From Pseudogemmatithrix spongiicola (lineage in GTDB: Bacteria; Gemmatimonadota; Gemmatimonadetes; Gemmatimonadales; Gemmatimonadaceae): a stretch of DNA of 64,000 nucleotides. A model generated the notes under the pieces. That model saw nothing but the letters and a program-made list of their open reading frames with translations. It searched no databases and had not been told where the DNA came from. Location of the stretch: assembly GCF_030623445.1 (NCBI RefSeq), contig NZ_CP130613.1:2914001-2978000 (forward strand), given 5' to 3'. Below, one piece after another: positions 16,662 through 24,788 of the stretch (positions within the stretch are counted from its first letter, which is position 1; every line of letters begins with the position of its first letter). The position numbers were made by a program, and so were the translations under genes.

Positions 16662-18653
16662 TCACGGCGGCGTGAACGCCTCCACCGTGCCCAGCGCCGT
16701 GTTCACCCCGTTGTAGCCACCGATCACGTAGAGCTTGCCGTTCACCACGGCGCCGCGCGCCGCGATGCGCGCCGTGGGCATCACCGCCAGCGTCCGCCAA
16801 GTGTTCGTCGTGGGATTGTACTCCTCGACGACGCCGAGCGGCGTGCCGTTGTTGCCTCCGATGGCGTACAGCCTGCCGTTGTGAGCCAAGAGCACGAGGT
16901 CCGCGCGCGCGGTTGGCATCGCCGTGCGCGCGGTCCATGCATTCGTCGCGGGATCGTACACCTCCACGTGGTTGGCGAACGCGCCACCGACAAGCTGGCC
17001 ACCGACCACATAGAACTTGCCATCCAGCGCCGCACCGGCGGGCGCCGTGCGCGCCGTGGGCATCGAGGCACGGATGGTCCACACGCCGTTCGTGGCCGCG
17101 GTCGGATCGAAGGACTCGTGGGTCGCGACGGTCGTGGATCCATTCCGGCCGCCGGCGACGTACAGCACGTTGCCGATGACCGCGGCCGCAGGGTCGGCGC
17201 GGGGACCGACGGTGAGGCCTGCCAACGACGTCCACAGCTGCGTGCTTGGATCGTAGGCGCGCACTTGGGTCGAGACGACGCAGCAGTCCGTACCGCCTGC
17301 CGCATACAACTTCCCGCCGATGACGCCTGCCCCGGCCCCCGTCTGGATGAATCCGCTGCCGCTGCGTATTGACCACGTGTTTGACGTGGCGTCGTAGGCC
17401 TCGACGTCCGAACGATGACCGCCGACGCGGAACCCGCCGACCGCGACGATCGTGCCCGAGACGGCACCCATGCTGAACGCCCATCGCGCGTTCGGCATCG
17501 CCGCCCGCGACTCCCAGAAGCCGCTAGTCGACACGGCAACGACGGTGGCGTCGGCGTTCACCCCTTCACTCGTCGCGCGCACAGTCGTGCTGCCGGGACC
17601 GACCGCCGTCACGAGACCGGCCGCGCTCACCGTTGCGACTGCCGTGTTCAGGGACTGCCACGTCACCCCGCGGCCCGTGAGCTCCGAACCCCCTGAGGCA
17701 AACGTACGCGCCGCAAGTTGCAGAGTCTCGCCGACCTCTAGGGTATCGAGGGCCGGCGTGACGGTCACAGTCGCGACTGGTATCGCAGAGACACTCACCG
17801 CCATGCTGCCACTGACCCCCTCGGCGCTGGCGCTGATCGTCGCGGTCCCTGCTGCCACGCCCGTCACGATCCCTGCGGACGAAACGGTGGCCACGGCCGC
17901 ATCACTGGTCGCCCAGACAAAGCTGCGGCCCGACAATGCTTGCCCGCTCGACGAGCGCGCCGTCGCCGTCAGGTTCAGCGATTGGCCGACGACAACCGAC
18001 GACCCGGGACCGCTGACCGTGATGCTTGCGATAGGCGCGAGACTGACCGTAAGCGTCATCTGCCCGACGATGGCTTCCACGACGGCGGTGATCGTCACCG
18101 TACCCGCGCCGACTCCGGTGACCACGCCTTGGTCTGACACCGACGCGACCGAGGGATTACTGGAGGTCCACGTGACGATGCGTCCAGCCAGCGGTTGATT
18201 CGATGCTGAACGAGGCGTCGCGGTGAGATTCAGCGAGTGGTCGACGAACAGCGTGGACGCGGGCCCGGTCACCGCGACACTGGCGACCACGGGTTCGCGC
18301 GCGGTCAGCACGCGCGACGCGACCTTGCCGCCGGCCGATGCCGTCACCGCCGCGCTTCCCGGCGCCAGCGCGGTCACCAGCCCTTGGGGGTCCACGCTCA
18401 GCGGGCCCGCCGGGGAGACGCTCCACGTCACGGGCCGATCCGTCAGTTCCACGCTGAAGGCCGAGAGGGCGCGGGCGGTGAGCTGGCGAGTCGCGCCGAT
18501 CTCGAGCACGGTGTCGGCGACGAGGATCTCGACCCGATCCACCGGCTCGGGCGGCAACACGGGATCGGCTGCGCATGCGCCGAGCCCGGCGGCACATATC
18601 AGCCGCGCAGTAGTGGATGTCGATCGCCACACCTGAGCCAGAGTCATTCGCAT
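16662..18653 (-). CDS. Big2 / Kelch-repeat surface lipoprotein
   Basis: A 663-residue secreted protein with a lipobox (GLGAC, Cys about residue 27). Four bacterial Ig-like (Big2) units of about 82 residues follow (roughly 38-375), each ending in a pattern such as GVVTGVGAGTVTITA. About six Kelch blades come next (385-663), with repeated NVLYVAGGRNGS, GKLYVIGGYNGV and AYDATSNTWS signatures. Stalk-plus-propeller proteins of this kind usually bind sugars or proteins at the cell surface. The start ATG at 18653 is 118 bases from the divergent BTAD-Kelch regulator, so the two may share regulation. The ligand is unknown. A Cys pair in TDCCVV lies in the first blades. Confidence 0.88.
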   Translation of the reverse strand: MRMTLAQVWRSTSTTARLICAAGLGACAADPVLPPEPVDRVEILVADTVLEIGATRQLTARALSAFSVELTDRPVTWSVSPAGPLSVDPQGLVTALAPGSAAVTASAGGKVASRVLTAREPVVASVAVTGPASTLFVDHSLNLTATPRSASNQPLAGRIVTWTSSNPSVASVSDQGVVTGVGAGTVTITAVVEAIVGQMTLTVSLAPIASITVSGPGSSVVVGQSLNLTATARSSSGQALSGRSFVWATSDAAVATVSSAGIVTGVAAGTATISASAEGVSGSMAVSVSAIPVATVTVTPALDTLEVGETLQLAARTFASGGSELTGRGVTWQSLNTAVATVSAAGLVTAVGPGSTTVRATSEGVNADATVVAVSTSGFWESRAAMPNARWAFSMGAVSGTIVAVGGFRVGGHRSDVEAYDATSNTWSIRSGSGFIQTGAGAGVIGGKLYAAGGTDCCVVSTQVRAYDPSTQLWTSLAGLTVGPRADPAAAVIGNVLYVAGGRNGSTTVATHESFDPTAATNGVWTIRASMPTARTAPAGAALDGKFYVVGGQLVGGAFANHVEVYDPATNAWTARTAMPTARADLVLLAHNGRLYAIGGNNGTPLGVVEEYNPTTNTWRTLAVMPTARIAARGAVVNGKLYVIGGYNGVNTALGTVEAFTPP

Positions 18654-18771
18654 GGTCCCCGCGCCTCACAGGTTTTTGTGCGTGCTTCGCTTCGAGCCGC
18701 ACTAAGTAGCCGCCTCCCGTTGCCGCCACGTCCGGTTTGGCGTTTCTTAGGCGTTACAGGGGGTCTCGCGC

Positions 18772-20715
18772 ATGCTCCGGCTTCGGGTCTTGGGAGGGAT
18801 GGAGGCGATCGCGGCCGATGACAGGCCGCTCGATGACCTCAGCCGACACACCAAGCGACTGGCGTTGGTGGTGTACCTGGCCTGCGCGCGACCGCGCGGC
18901 TTCCACCGCCGCGACAAGCTGGCGGCCCTCTTCTGGCCCGAACTGCCCGACGAGCGCGCGCGTGCCGCGCTGCGCACGACTCTCTCACGACTGCGCGACG
19001 ACCTCGGCGCCGATCTCGTCGTGACGCGCAGCGCCGAGGAAGTCGCGCTCGACATGTCAGGCCTGTCGTGTGACGCGCTTGCGGTCGAGGCGGCGTTGGC
19101 GGCCGGTGATGCGTTGGGCGCGGCGGAACGGCTTGTCGGTCCGTTCCTCGATGGCGTACACGTCGATGGCGTCGCGGAAGCGTTCGAAAGCTGGGTCGAC
19201 GAGGAGCGGACGCGCCTGCATCGTGAGGTCGTACAGGCGCTGGTACAGGCGGCGCATCGCGAGCGCGATGCGGGGCGACTGGACGCTGCCATCGTGCGCG
19301 CCGAACGGGCGACCGCGCTGGCTCCGCTCGACGAGGCGGTCGCGCGCTTGGCCATCCAACTCCATGTCGCCGTCGGCGACCGTGGATCGGCCTCGCGCAT
19401 CTACGACCGCCTGCGCGACAAGCTGGCACGCGAATTCGGAATCGCACCGTCGGCGGAAACGGCAAGCGTGGTGGAAGCGCTCGAGCGGTCGGTGCCTCGC
19501 GGCGTTCCCACGGCGGCGGGACGGTCGGAGCGCGCGCTGCGCGATTCTCGGCCCACCAGCGTCGTGACAGATGCGATGCCGGAGGGACCGGCCCGTCTAT
19601 CCCTCGCGGTCCTCGTTGGCGGCGCCGCGATCGCAACCATGCTTGCGACGGCGTTGACGATGACCGCCCTCCGCCGGCGTGAGGGGCTCGCTGCGTCGCC
19701 GCTCGCGTGGCAACCTGTGGCGAGCCATCACGGTACACCGCTGCACCTGATCGGACCATCGGTGGTGCTCGACTCGGCGGAGGACGCGCTGCTGGTCATG
19801 TTCGGCACCGAGACGATGCATCCGCAGCGATTGAATGGGCGCGTGATGCGCCTCGTTGGCCTCCGCGGGGAGTCGATGACATGGACAACCGTCGAGACGG
19901 AGGGTGACCGCTTCCCGGCGCCGCGCTGGCTCGCAGCGGCCACGCTCGACCCGACTCGCGACCGAGTGTTCCTGCACGGCGGCGCCTTCGGCAGCACGTC
20001 ACCCTGCTCGAGCGACCTGTGGATGCTCGGTGGCGCCGGGCCGTCGCAGGCGCGGCGATGGCATCAGGTGGCGCAGCGCGGCCCGCGTCCCTCAGCACGG
20101 GCATCGCATCGGCTGGCGTTCGATGCTGCCACCAACCGGCTCTTGCTGCACGGCGGCAATGACTGCTTCACGGTGCACATGCACGACACGTGGATTTTCG
20201 CCTTCGACGATTCCACACAGCGCTCCGGGGAGTGGCGGCTGGTCGCCGTGGATTCCACGGACGGAGCTCCGCCGCAGTCGGCCGGTGCTGCGGTGGCCTT
20301 CGATCCCGCCCGTGCGCGACTCATCCGCATCGTCCCCGGCGCAGGGCTACGCGCCACGCTGTGGACCCTTCGCGACCTCAATGCTGCCGCTGCCAAGTGG
20401 CAGCGCGTCGACTGCCTAGACGCACCGACCAGTCACTTCGGACTGGCGGTTGCCGTGGAACCGAGCGGCGAGGTACTCTGGGCCTTTGGCGGCTACGATG
20501 ACGACTCGCGATACAGCCGCGACGTCTGGCGAATCGATCTCGGACGCGACGAGCGAGCGGGATGCCGGTGGACACGCCTCCTCACGGATGACTACGGTCC
20601 TCCGGCTCGGAGCGATGCCACCCTCGCATGGAGCGGGAGTACGCGCGCGCTGGTGCTGTTCGGGGGCGCCTTCCAGACCAACTCCCTCAACGACGTGTGG
20701 CGCCTCACGCCCTGA
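18772..20715 (+). CDS. Membrane-anchored BTAD (SARP-like) transcriptional regulator with periplasmic Kelch domain
   Basis: A 647-residue one-component regulator. Residues 1-95 form an OmpR-like winged helix (MLRLRVLGGMEA, then HRRDKLAALFWPELPDERAR). Residues 95-245 form the bacterial transcriptional activator domain (TPR-like; VSYLAVEAALAAGD-type helices, FGIAPSAETASVVEAL at its end). One membrane helix spans about 275-298 (LSLAVLVGGAAIATMLATAL). The exported C-terminus (300-647) carries Kelch-like blades such as RDVWRIDLGRDE and LVLFGGAFQTNSLNDVWRL. A DNA-binding head on a membrane tether recalls the CadC/ToxR arrangement. It is divergent from the Big2-Kelch lipoprotein and probably controls it; this is inference. 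Confidence 0.88.
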   Translation: MLRLRVLGGMEAIAADDRPLDDLSRHTKRLALVVYLACARPRGFHRRDKLAALFWPELPDERARAALRTTLSRLRDDLGADLVVTRSAEEVALDMSGLSCDALAVEAALAAGDALGAAERLVGPFLDGVHVDGVAEAFESWVDEERTRLHREVVQALVQAAHRERDAGRLDAAIVRAERATALAPLDEAVARLAIQLHVAVGDRGSASRIYDRLRDKLAREFGIAPSAETASVVEALERSVPRGVPTAAGRSERALRDSRPTSVVTDAMPEGPARLSLAVLVGGAAIATMLATALTMTALRRREGLAASPLAWQPVASHHGTPLHLIGPSVVLDSAEDALLVMFGTETMHPQRLNGRVMRLVGLRGESMTWTTVETEGDRFPAPRWLAAATLDPTRDRVFLHGGAFGSTSPCSSDLWMLGGAGPSQARRWHQVAQRGPRPSARASHRLAFDAATNRLLLHGGNDCFTVHMHDTWIFAFDDSTQRSGEWRLVAVDSTDGAPPQSAGAAVAFDPARARLIRIVPGAGLRATLWTLRDLNAAAAKWQRVDCLDAPTSHFGLAVAVEPSGEVLWAFGGYDDDSRYSRDVWRIDLGRDERAGCRWTRLLTDDYGPPARSDATLAWSGSTRALVLFGGAFQTNSLNDVWRLTP

Positions 20716-20730
20716 GGGCGCCATGGTCGG

Positions 20731-21528
20731 CTATCGCGCCAGCGTAATGCTCACCGGACAGTGATCGCTGCCCATCACATCCGTGTGGATCCGCGCCGCC
20801 TTCACCTGCTTGGCCAGCGCCTTCGACACCAACACGTAGTCGATTCTCCAGCCGATGTTCCGCGCGCGGCAGTTGGCCCGCTGGCTCCACCAGGAATAGT
20901 GGCCATTGCCCTGCGTGAACAACCGGAACGTGTCGACGAAGCCCGCGTCGAGGAATGCCTGGAAGCCGGCGCGCTCCTCGTCGGTGAAGCCCTTGTTCCC
21001 GACGTTCGGCTTGGGGTTCGCGAGGTCGAGCTCGGTGTGGGCCACATTCAGGTCCCCGCAGAACACCACCGGCTTCTTCTTCTCCAGCGCCTTGCAGTGC
21101 GCGAGGAAGGCCGGGTCCCAGGCCTTCTCGCGCAGCGGCAGGCGGCTCAAGTCGTCCTTGGCGTTCGGCGTGTACACGCTCACCACGAAGCACTTGGCGA
21201 ATTCGGCCGTCACCACACGGCCCTCATCGTTGCTGTCGCGCCCCTCGCTGTCGACGAGGGCGTACTTCTTGCGGATGGCCGCCGAGAACCCGGTGGTCAC
21301 CTTGAGCGGCTTCACGCGCGAGAAGATCGCCGTGCCGGAGTAGCCCTTGGTGGACGCGGAGTTCCAGTACTCCTCGTAGTCGGGCAGGTCGATCTCGGCC
21401 TGCCCCTGCTCGGCCTTGGTCTCCTGCAGGCAGAGGACATCCGGCTTGTGCTTGGCGATGAACTTCTGGAAGTCGCCCTTGCGGATGACGGCGCGCAGGC
21501 CGTTCACGTTCCACGAATAGATCTTCAC
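20731..21528 (-). CDS. xthA: Exodeoxyribonuclease III (AP endonuclease)
   Basis: Base-excision-repair nuclease: cuts 5' to abasic sites and has 3'-5' exonuclease activity. The 265-residue protein matches the ExoIII family end to end: MKIYSWNVNGLRAVIRKG, CLQETKAEQ (metal Glu), FCGDLNVAHTELDLANPK, and the C-terminal GWRIDYVLVSKAL and GSDHCPVSITL. Its start overlaps the moaB stop (ATGA), so it is the last gene of the sigma/anti-sigma/moaB/xthA run. It is convergent with the BTAD-Kelch gene, 15 bases apart. Confidence 0.96.
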   Translation of the reverse strand: MKIYSWNVNGLRAVIRKGDFQKFIAKHKPDVLCLQETKAEQGQAEIDLPDYEEYWNSASTKGYSGTAIFSRVKPLKVTTGFSAAIRKKYALVDSEGRDSNDEGRVVTAEFAKCFVVSVYTPNAKDDLSRLPLREKAWDPAFLAHCKALEKKKPVVFCGDLNVAHTELDLANPKPNVGNKGFTDEERAGFQAFLDAGFVDTFRLFTQGNGHYSWWSQRANCRARNIGWRIDYVLVSKALAKQVKAARIHTDVMGSDHCPVSITLAR

Positions 21529-22052
21529 TTGCGAATCTCACGCAGCAGGTGGCGCAGCTCCGGAATCAGCACGCGCGTCAACGCGAGCTCGACCGCTGCC
21601 TTCGAACCCGGCAGCGACACGATGACGGCGCCCTTCGCGCTGCCCGCCACCGCGCGGCTGAGGATCGCCGTCGTGCCGATCTGCTCCTGGTAGCTCAAGA
21701 GCCGGAAGAGTTCGCCGAACCCCGGAATCTCCTTCTCGAACAGCGGTGTCACGGCTTCGACGGTGCGGTCCTTGCTGCCGAGTCCGGTGCCGCCAGTGAT
21801 GACGATGGCGTGGAGGTCTCCAGTCGCCAGCCACTCGGCGACGAGCGCGCGCACACGGGCTTCGTCGTTGGGGAGCAGCGCGTGGCGGGCGATCTCGTGG
21901 CCCGCAGCCTCGAGCAGCCGTCGCGCCAACGGCCCGGATTCGTCCGTGGCCTCCGTGCGGGAGTCCGTCACGGTCAGGACGGCGATGCGCAGCGCCCCGA
22001 GCGCCTGCGCTTCCCGGCGATGGCTCGCCGTCCCTTCAGGTGTCGAACTCAC
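21525..22052 (-). CDS. moaB: Molybdopterin-cofactor biosynthesis protein MoaB/Mog type
   Basis: A 175-residue MPT-binding protein that adenylylates or binds molybdopterin during molybdenum-cofactor assembly. Recognisable are LRIAVLTVTDSRTEATDESG at the start, and VITGGTGLGSKDRTVEAVTPLFEKEIPGFGELFR, which is the MoCF-binding core (part of one strand-helix unit). GSAKGAVIVSLPGSKAAVEL closes the domain. The window also contains a molybdoenzyme that would need this cofactor (55690-57936), though far away. The gene sits 18 bases after the anti-sigma gene and overlaps xthA by four bases. The position in a sigma-factor operon is unusual for moaB. Confidence 0.93.
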   Translation of the reverse strand: MSSTPEGTASHRREAQALGALRIAVLTVTDSRTEATDESGPLARRLLEAAGHEIARHALLPNDEARVRALVAEWLATGDLHAIVITGGTGLGSKDRTVEAVTPLFEKEIPGFGELFRLLSYQEQIGTTAILSRAVAGSAKGAVIVSLPGSKAAVELALTRVLIPELRHLLREIRK

Positions 22053-22070
22053 CGATCTGCCACTCCGCGA

Positions 22071-22343
22071 TCAGCGGGTGAGGCCTTCGGCGCGCAGTGC
22101 GCTCATCAGCCGGTCGCGAAGCTTCTCGGAGGCGCAGACCGACTTCTTGGCCGCCTGCAGGGCCTTGAGGAAGCGCTCCTCGAAATCGTGGTGGCTGAAG
22201 CAGTCCGGACAGGACGTGATGTGCGAGCGCACTTCGCGTTCGCGATCCGGCGTCAGCTCGCCATCCAACAGATCGAAGAGCTTGTTCATCGCGCCGCGGC
22301 AATCCTTGATCGGCGCTCCATCGTCATGCGTGTGCTGCATCAT
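22071..22343 (-). CDS. Zinc-binding anti-sigma factor
   Basis: A 90-residue protein of the ZAS / zf-HC2 type, the usual partner of an ECF sigma factor. The zinc motif HITSCPDC (H-x3-C-x2-C) is clear, preceded by DCRGAMNKLFDLLDGELT, and a basic helix follows. There is no membrane helix, so this is a soluble, probably redox- or zinc-responsive anti-sigma. Its start overlaps the sigma gene stop (ATGA), which ensures near-equal synthesis. In known pairs such as RsrA/ChrR, oxidation of the cysteines releases the sigma factor. The downstream exonuclease III would fit an oxidative-damage response. Confidence 0.9.
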   Translation of the reverse strand: MMQHTHDDGAPIKDCRGAMNKLFDLLDGELTPDREREVRSHITSCPDCFSHHDFEERFLKALQAAKKSVCASEKLRDRLMSALRAEGLTR

Positions 22344-22939
22344 GCATCGCTCCGGTCGGGGCCGGGAGGTGGAATGAGTCCAAGGTCCTGCGCATGCAGG
22401 GCCAACTTCTCCTGCAACAGCTTCCGGCCACGGAACAAGCGGGAACGCACCGTGCCGACGGGAATGCCGAGGACCTGTGCGGCGTCCTCGTACGATTGGT
22501 CTTCGAGATCCACGAGCACCACCGCCGAGCGGAACGTGTCGGGGATGTCCTCCAACGCCTGCTGGATGGCCGGGGCGAGATCGGTCCGCGCGAGCAGCGG
22601 ATCGAGTCCACGCCGTACCCAGCCTTCCTTCGACTGCGCGGCATCCACGGCCTCCGCGCCATCGTCGTCCAAGGTGACCTCCCGCTGCCCCCGTTCGCGA
22701 GAGCGCAGGAACACGTTCCGCGCGATGGTGAAGAGCCAGCGCCGCACATCCGTGCCCGGCTGGAAGGTCTTCCAGCTCCGGAACGCGCGCAGGTAGGTCT
22801 CCTGCACCACGTCCTCGGCGTCTGCCTCGTCGCGCGTGAGCGAGCGGGCAAACCGATACACGTCGTCCAGCGCCGTCAGCGTGAGAGCACTGAACTCGGC
22901 GTGTTCGTCTGTCGCGGGGGCGAGCTCTTCGGTCATCAC
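22340..22939 (-). CDS. ECF-family RNA polymerase sigma factor
   Basis: A 199-residue extracytoplasmic-function sigma factor. Region 2 reads LDDVYRFARSLTRDEADAED then VVQETYLRAFRSWKTFQPGT, with the DVRRWLFTIARNVFLRSRER core-binding end. Region 4 reads IPDTFRSAVVLVDLEDQSYE then DAAQVLGIPVGTVRSRLFRG. It lies first in an operon with its probable anti-sigma (four-base overlap), moaB and xthA. An inverted C-rich repeat copy (22988-23062) lies upstream, about 50 bases from the ATG. The target promoters cannot be read from this window. Confidence 0.95.
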   Translation of the reverse strand: MMTEELAPATDEHAEFSALTLTALDDVYRFARSLTRDEADAEDVVQETYLRAFRSWKTFQPGTDVRRWLFTIARNVFLRSRERGQREVTLDDDGAEAVDAAQSKEGWVRRGLDPLLARTDLAPAIQQALEDIPDTFRSAVVLVDLEDQSYEDAAQVLGIPVGTVRSRLFRGRKLLQEKLALHAQDLGLIPPPGPDRSDA

Positions 22940-22987
22940 TGGAACATCGCAGTTATCCGGCGTTGGGGCTACGGGTTCCCTCTTTCC

Positions 22988-23062
22988 GTGGGAGACGGGA
23001 GAGGGGGGTACGGGCGGGGATGGAGAGAGGGGAATGGGGGAGACGGGGGGGAGGGGGGAGAG
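22988..23062 (-). repeat. C-rich leader repeat, copy C (facing the sigma-factor gene)
   Basis: On the minus strand this is the same pyrimidine block order as copies A and B, ending in TCTCCCAC. On the + strand it appears as G-rich sequence with runs such as GGGGGGGAGGGGGGAGAGG. With copy B (23080-23161) it forms a large imperfect inverted repeat between the divergent sigma and pdxH genes. Confidence 0.75.
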
Positions 23063-23079
23063 GTCGCATCCGTGTGGCG

Positions 23080-23161
23080 CCCCTCTCTCGTGATTCCCCC
23101 GTCTCCCCCATTATCGTATCCCTACCCACCGCCCGTACCGCCGTCTTCCCTCTCCCACTGA
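23080..23161 (+). repeat. C-rich leader repeat, copy B (facing pdxH)
   Basis: CCCCCGTCTCCCCCATT, then CCGCCCGTACCGCCGTCT, then CCCTCTCCCACTGA: the blocks of copy A in the same order, here ending seven bases before the pdxH start codon. No purine-rich ribosome site other than GAAGGG remains between the repeat and the ATG. Confidence 0.75.
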
Positions 23162-23168
23162 AGGGCCC

Positions 23169-23804
23169 ATGGATCTATCCCACCTCCGAGAGGACTACCG
23201 CCGCGCGACGCTCGACGCGGGAGACGTGGAGGCGGATCCGCTCGATCAGTTCCGCCGCTGGTTCCATGAGGCGCAGGAGGCGCGCGTGTACGAGCCGAAT
23301 GCGATGGCCTTGGCGACGGCGGACGGCGATGGCTTTCCCAACGTCCGCATGGTGCTCCTCAAGGAGGCCACCGAGCGAGGCTTCGTGTTCTTCACCGACT
23401 ATCGCTCGGTGAAGGGCCTTGAACTGGACGCGAATGCGCGTGGCGCGCTCTGCTTCTGGTGGGGCCCTCTAGAGCGTCAGGTGCGGCTGCGCGGCGCGAT
23501 CACGCGGATTCCCTCCGAGGATTCGGCGGCGTACTTCGTGCAGCGGCCGCGCGGCAGCCGGCTCGGCGCGTGGGCCTCCGCCCAGAGCTCGGTGATCGCC
23601 AGCCGCGATGAGCTCGAGCGCAAGCATGCGGAGCTCGACGTGCAATACCCGGGCGAAGACGTGCCGCTGCCCCCGCACTGGGGCGGGTTCCAGCTACAGC
23701 CTGAGTCGTATGAGTTCTGGCAGGGGCGTGCGAGCCGCCTGCACGACCGCATCCGGTATCGGCGCGATGCGGCCTCATGGGTCGTGGAGCGCCTGAGCCC
23801 GTAA
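23169..23804 (+). CDS. pdxH: Pyridoxamine/pyridoxine 5'-phosphate oxidase
   Basis: FMN enzyme that makes pyridoxal 5'-phosphate. The 211-residue protein matches the family over its length: NAMALATADGDGFPNVRMVL, FVFFTDYRSVKGLELDANAR, ALCFWWGPLERQVRLRGAIT, RGSRLGAWASAQSSVI, and the C-terminal dimerisation region WGGFQLQPESYEFWQGRASR. FMN- and substrate-binding Arg and Lys positions in KGLE, RQVR and the final RLHDR are present. The ATG at 23169 has GAAGGG before it. It is divergent from the sigma operon and convergent with the TPR gene, whose stop is eight bases away. Confidence 0.96.
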   Translation: MDLSHLREDYRRATLDAGDVEADPLDQFRRWFHEAQEARVYEPNAMALATADGDGFPNVRMVLLKEATERGFVFFTDYRSVKGLELDANARGALCFWWGPLERQVRLRGAITRIPSEDSAAYFVQRPRGSRLGAWASAQSSVIASRDELERKHAELDVQYPGEDVPLPPHWGGFQLQPESYEFWQGRASRLHDRIRYRRDAASWVVERLSP

Positions 23805-23811
23805 CGCGGGC

Positions 23812-24717
23812 TCAGTTCGTACTGCCTAGGGCCCGCCGTCCGTCCTTGGCGATCTGCAGATTGGGGTCGAGCGCCAACGCGCGGTCGTAGGCGGCGCGGG
23901 CGTCGTCGCGCTTGCCCTGTTGCCGGAGCACGTCGCCGAGTCGCGCGTGCGCGGCAGCCTTGCCGGGCGCCCAGTTGTCCTCGGGCCAAGTCTCGATCGC
24001 GAGGATCGCCCGCAGATGGCGCTCACCGTCCAGCAGTCGCTGGCCGGTAATCGCGGCGAGTCGACCGACCTGATACCGCCCGGGAACGCTCGCCGGCTGG
24101 CGCGCCAAGAACGCGTCCCACAGCGCGAACGCGTCGGGAACACGGCGCCACTGGACGAGCCGCGCCGAGAGATTGGCTGTCGCGGCGAGCGAGTCCGGCT
24201 GCAGCGCGATGGCCGCCCGCAGCTCCCGCTCCGTCGTTGCCGTGTCGCGGCCCGACCACGCGATATTCGCCGCCGCGACATGTCCGCGCGCCGGATTCCG
24301 TCGCGCGATCTCGCGCTGCTGGCGCTGCGCCTCGGCCTTGTCGCCACCCATGACACCGGGCGCGAGCAGGTGGAACTGGATGAGCCCTTCGCGTGCATCG
24401 AGCAGTTCCGGGTCGTAACGCACCGCCTGCTCGAAGGCGCTCTTCACGCGACGCGCGAGGAACGGCTGGCGCACCACGTTCGCCGTGGCTGCCTGCTGCC
24501 CTACGGCGTTGCCGAGCCAGAGATGATAGGTGCCGTTGCGAGGCTCACGTTCGATCGCGCGTTCGAAACTGCGCTCGGCGCGGTCCGGCTGGTTGGCGCG
24601 GAGATAGTTGCGTCCCGCTTCGTAGTCGCGCGCCCCTGGTCCGGTCTGCGCGGCGAGATGCAGTGACGACGCGCTCAGCGCGGCGAGGAATGCAAGAGAC
24701 AGGTGAACGAGGCGCAT
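23812..24717 (-). CDS. Secreted tetratricopeptide-repeat protein
   Basis: From the ATG at 24717 this is a 301-residue exported protein (signal MRLVHLSLAFLAALSASSLH, mature from LAAQTG). The mature part is made of TPR-like helix pairs, for example EAGRNYLRANQPDRAERSFE, QPDSLAATANLSARLVQWRR and the C-terminal LGDVLRQQGKRDDARAAYDR then ALALDPNLQIAKDG. TPR arrays mediate protein contacts; the partner is unknown. The frame is open to 24825, but that extension has no start that keeps the signal peptide. It is convergent with pdxH. Confidence 0.85.
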   Translation of the reverse strand: MRLVHLSLAFLAALSASSLHLAAQTGPGARDYEAGRNYLRANQPDRAERSFERAIEREPRNGTYHLWLGNAVGQQAATANVVRQPFLARRVKSAFEQAVRYDPELLDAREGLIQFHLLAPGVMGGDKAEAQRQQREIARRNPARGHVAAANIAWSGRDTATTERELRAAIALQPDSLAATANLSARLVQWRRVPDAFALWDAFLARQPASVPGRYQVGRLAAITGQRLLDGERHLRAILAIETWPEDNWAPGKAAAHARLGDVLRQQGKRDDARAAYDRALALDPNLQIAKDGRRALGSTN

Positions 24718-24788
24718 GAAAGTTGAACGGGTGGACGAGCTTACACGTTTCGACCACGCGGGTTCCCCGAGGGTTTGAGCGCCCCGGC

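Noticed and set aside
18237-18821. + strand frame upstream of the BTAD regulator
   Set aside because: It overlaps the antisense of the Big2 domains and lacks a ribosome site or motif; the regulator's own ATG at 18772 begins the winged helix.
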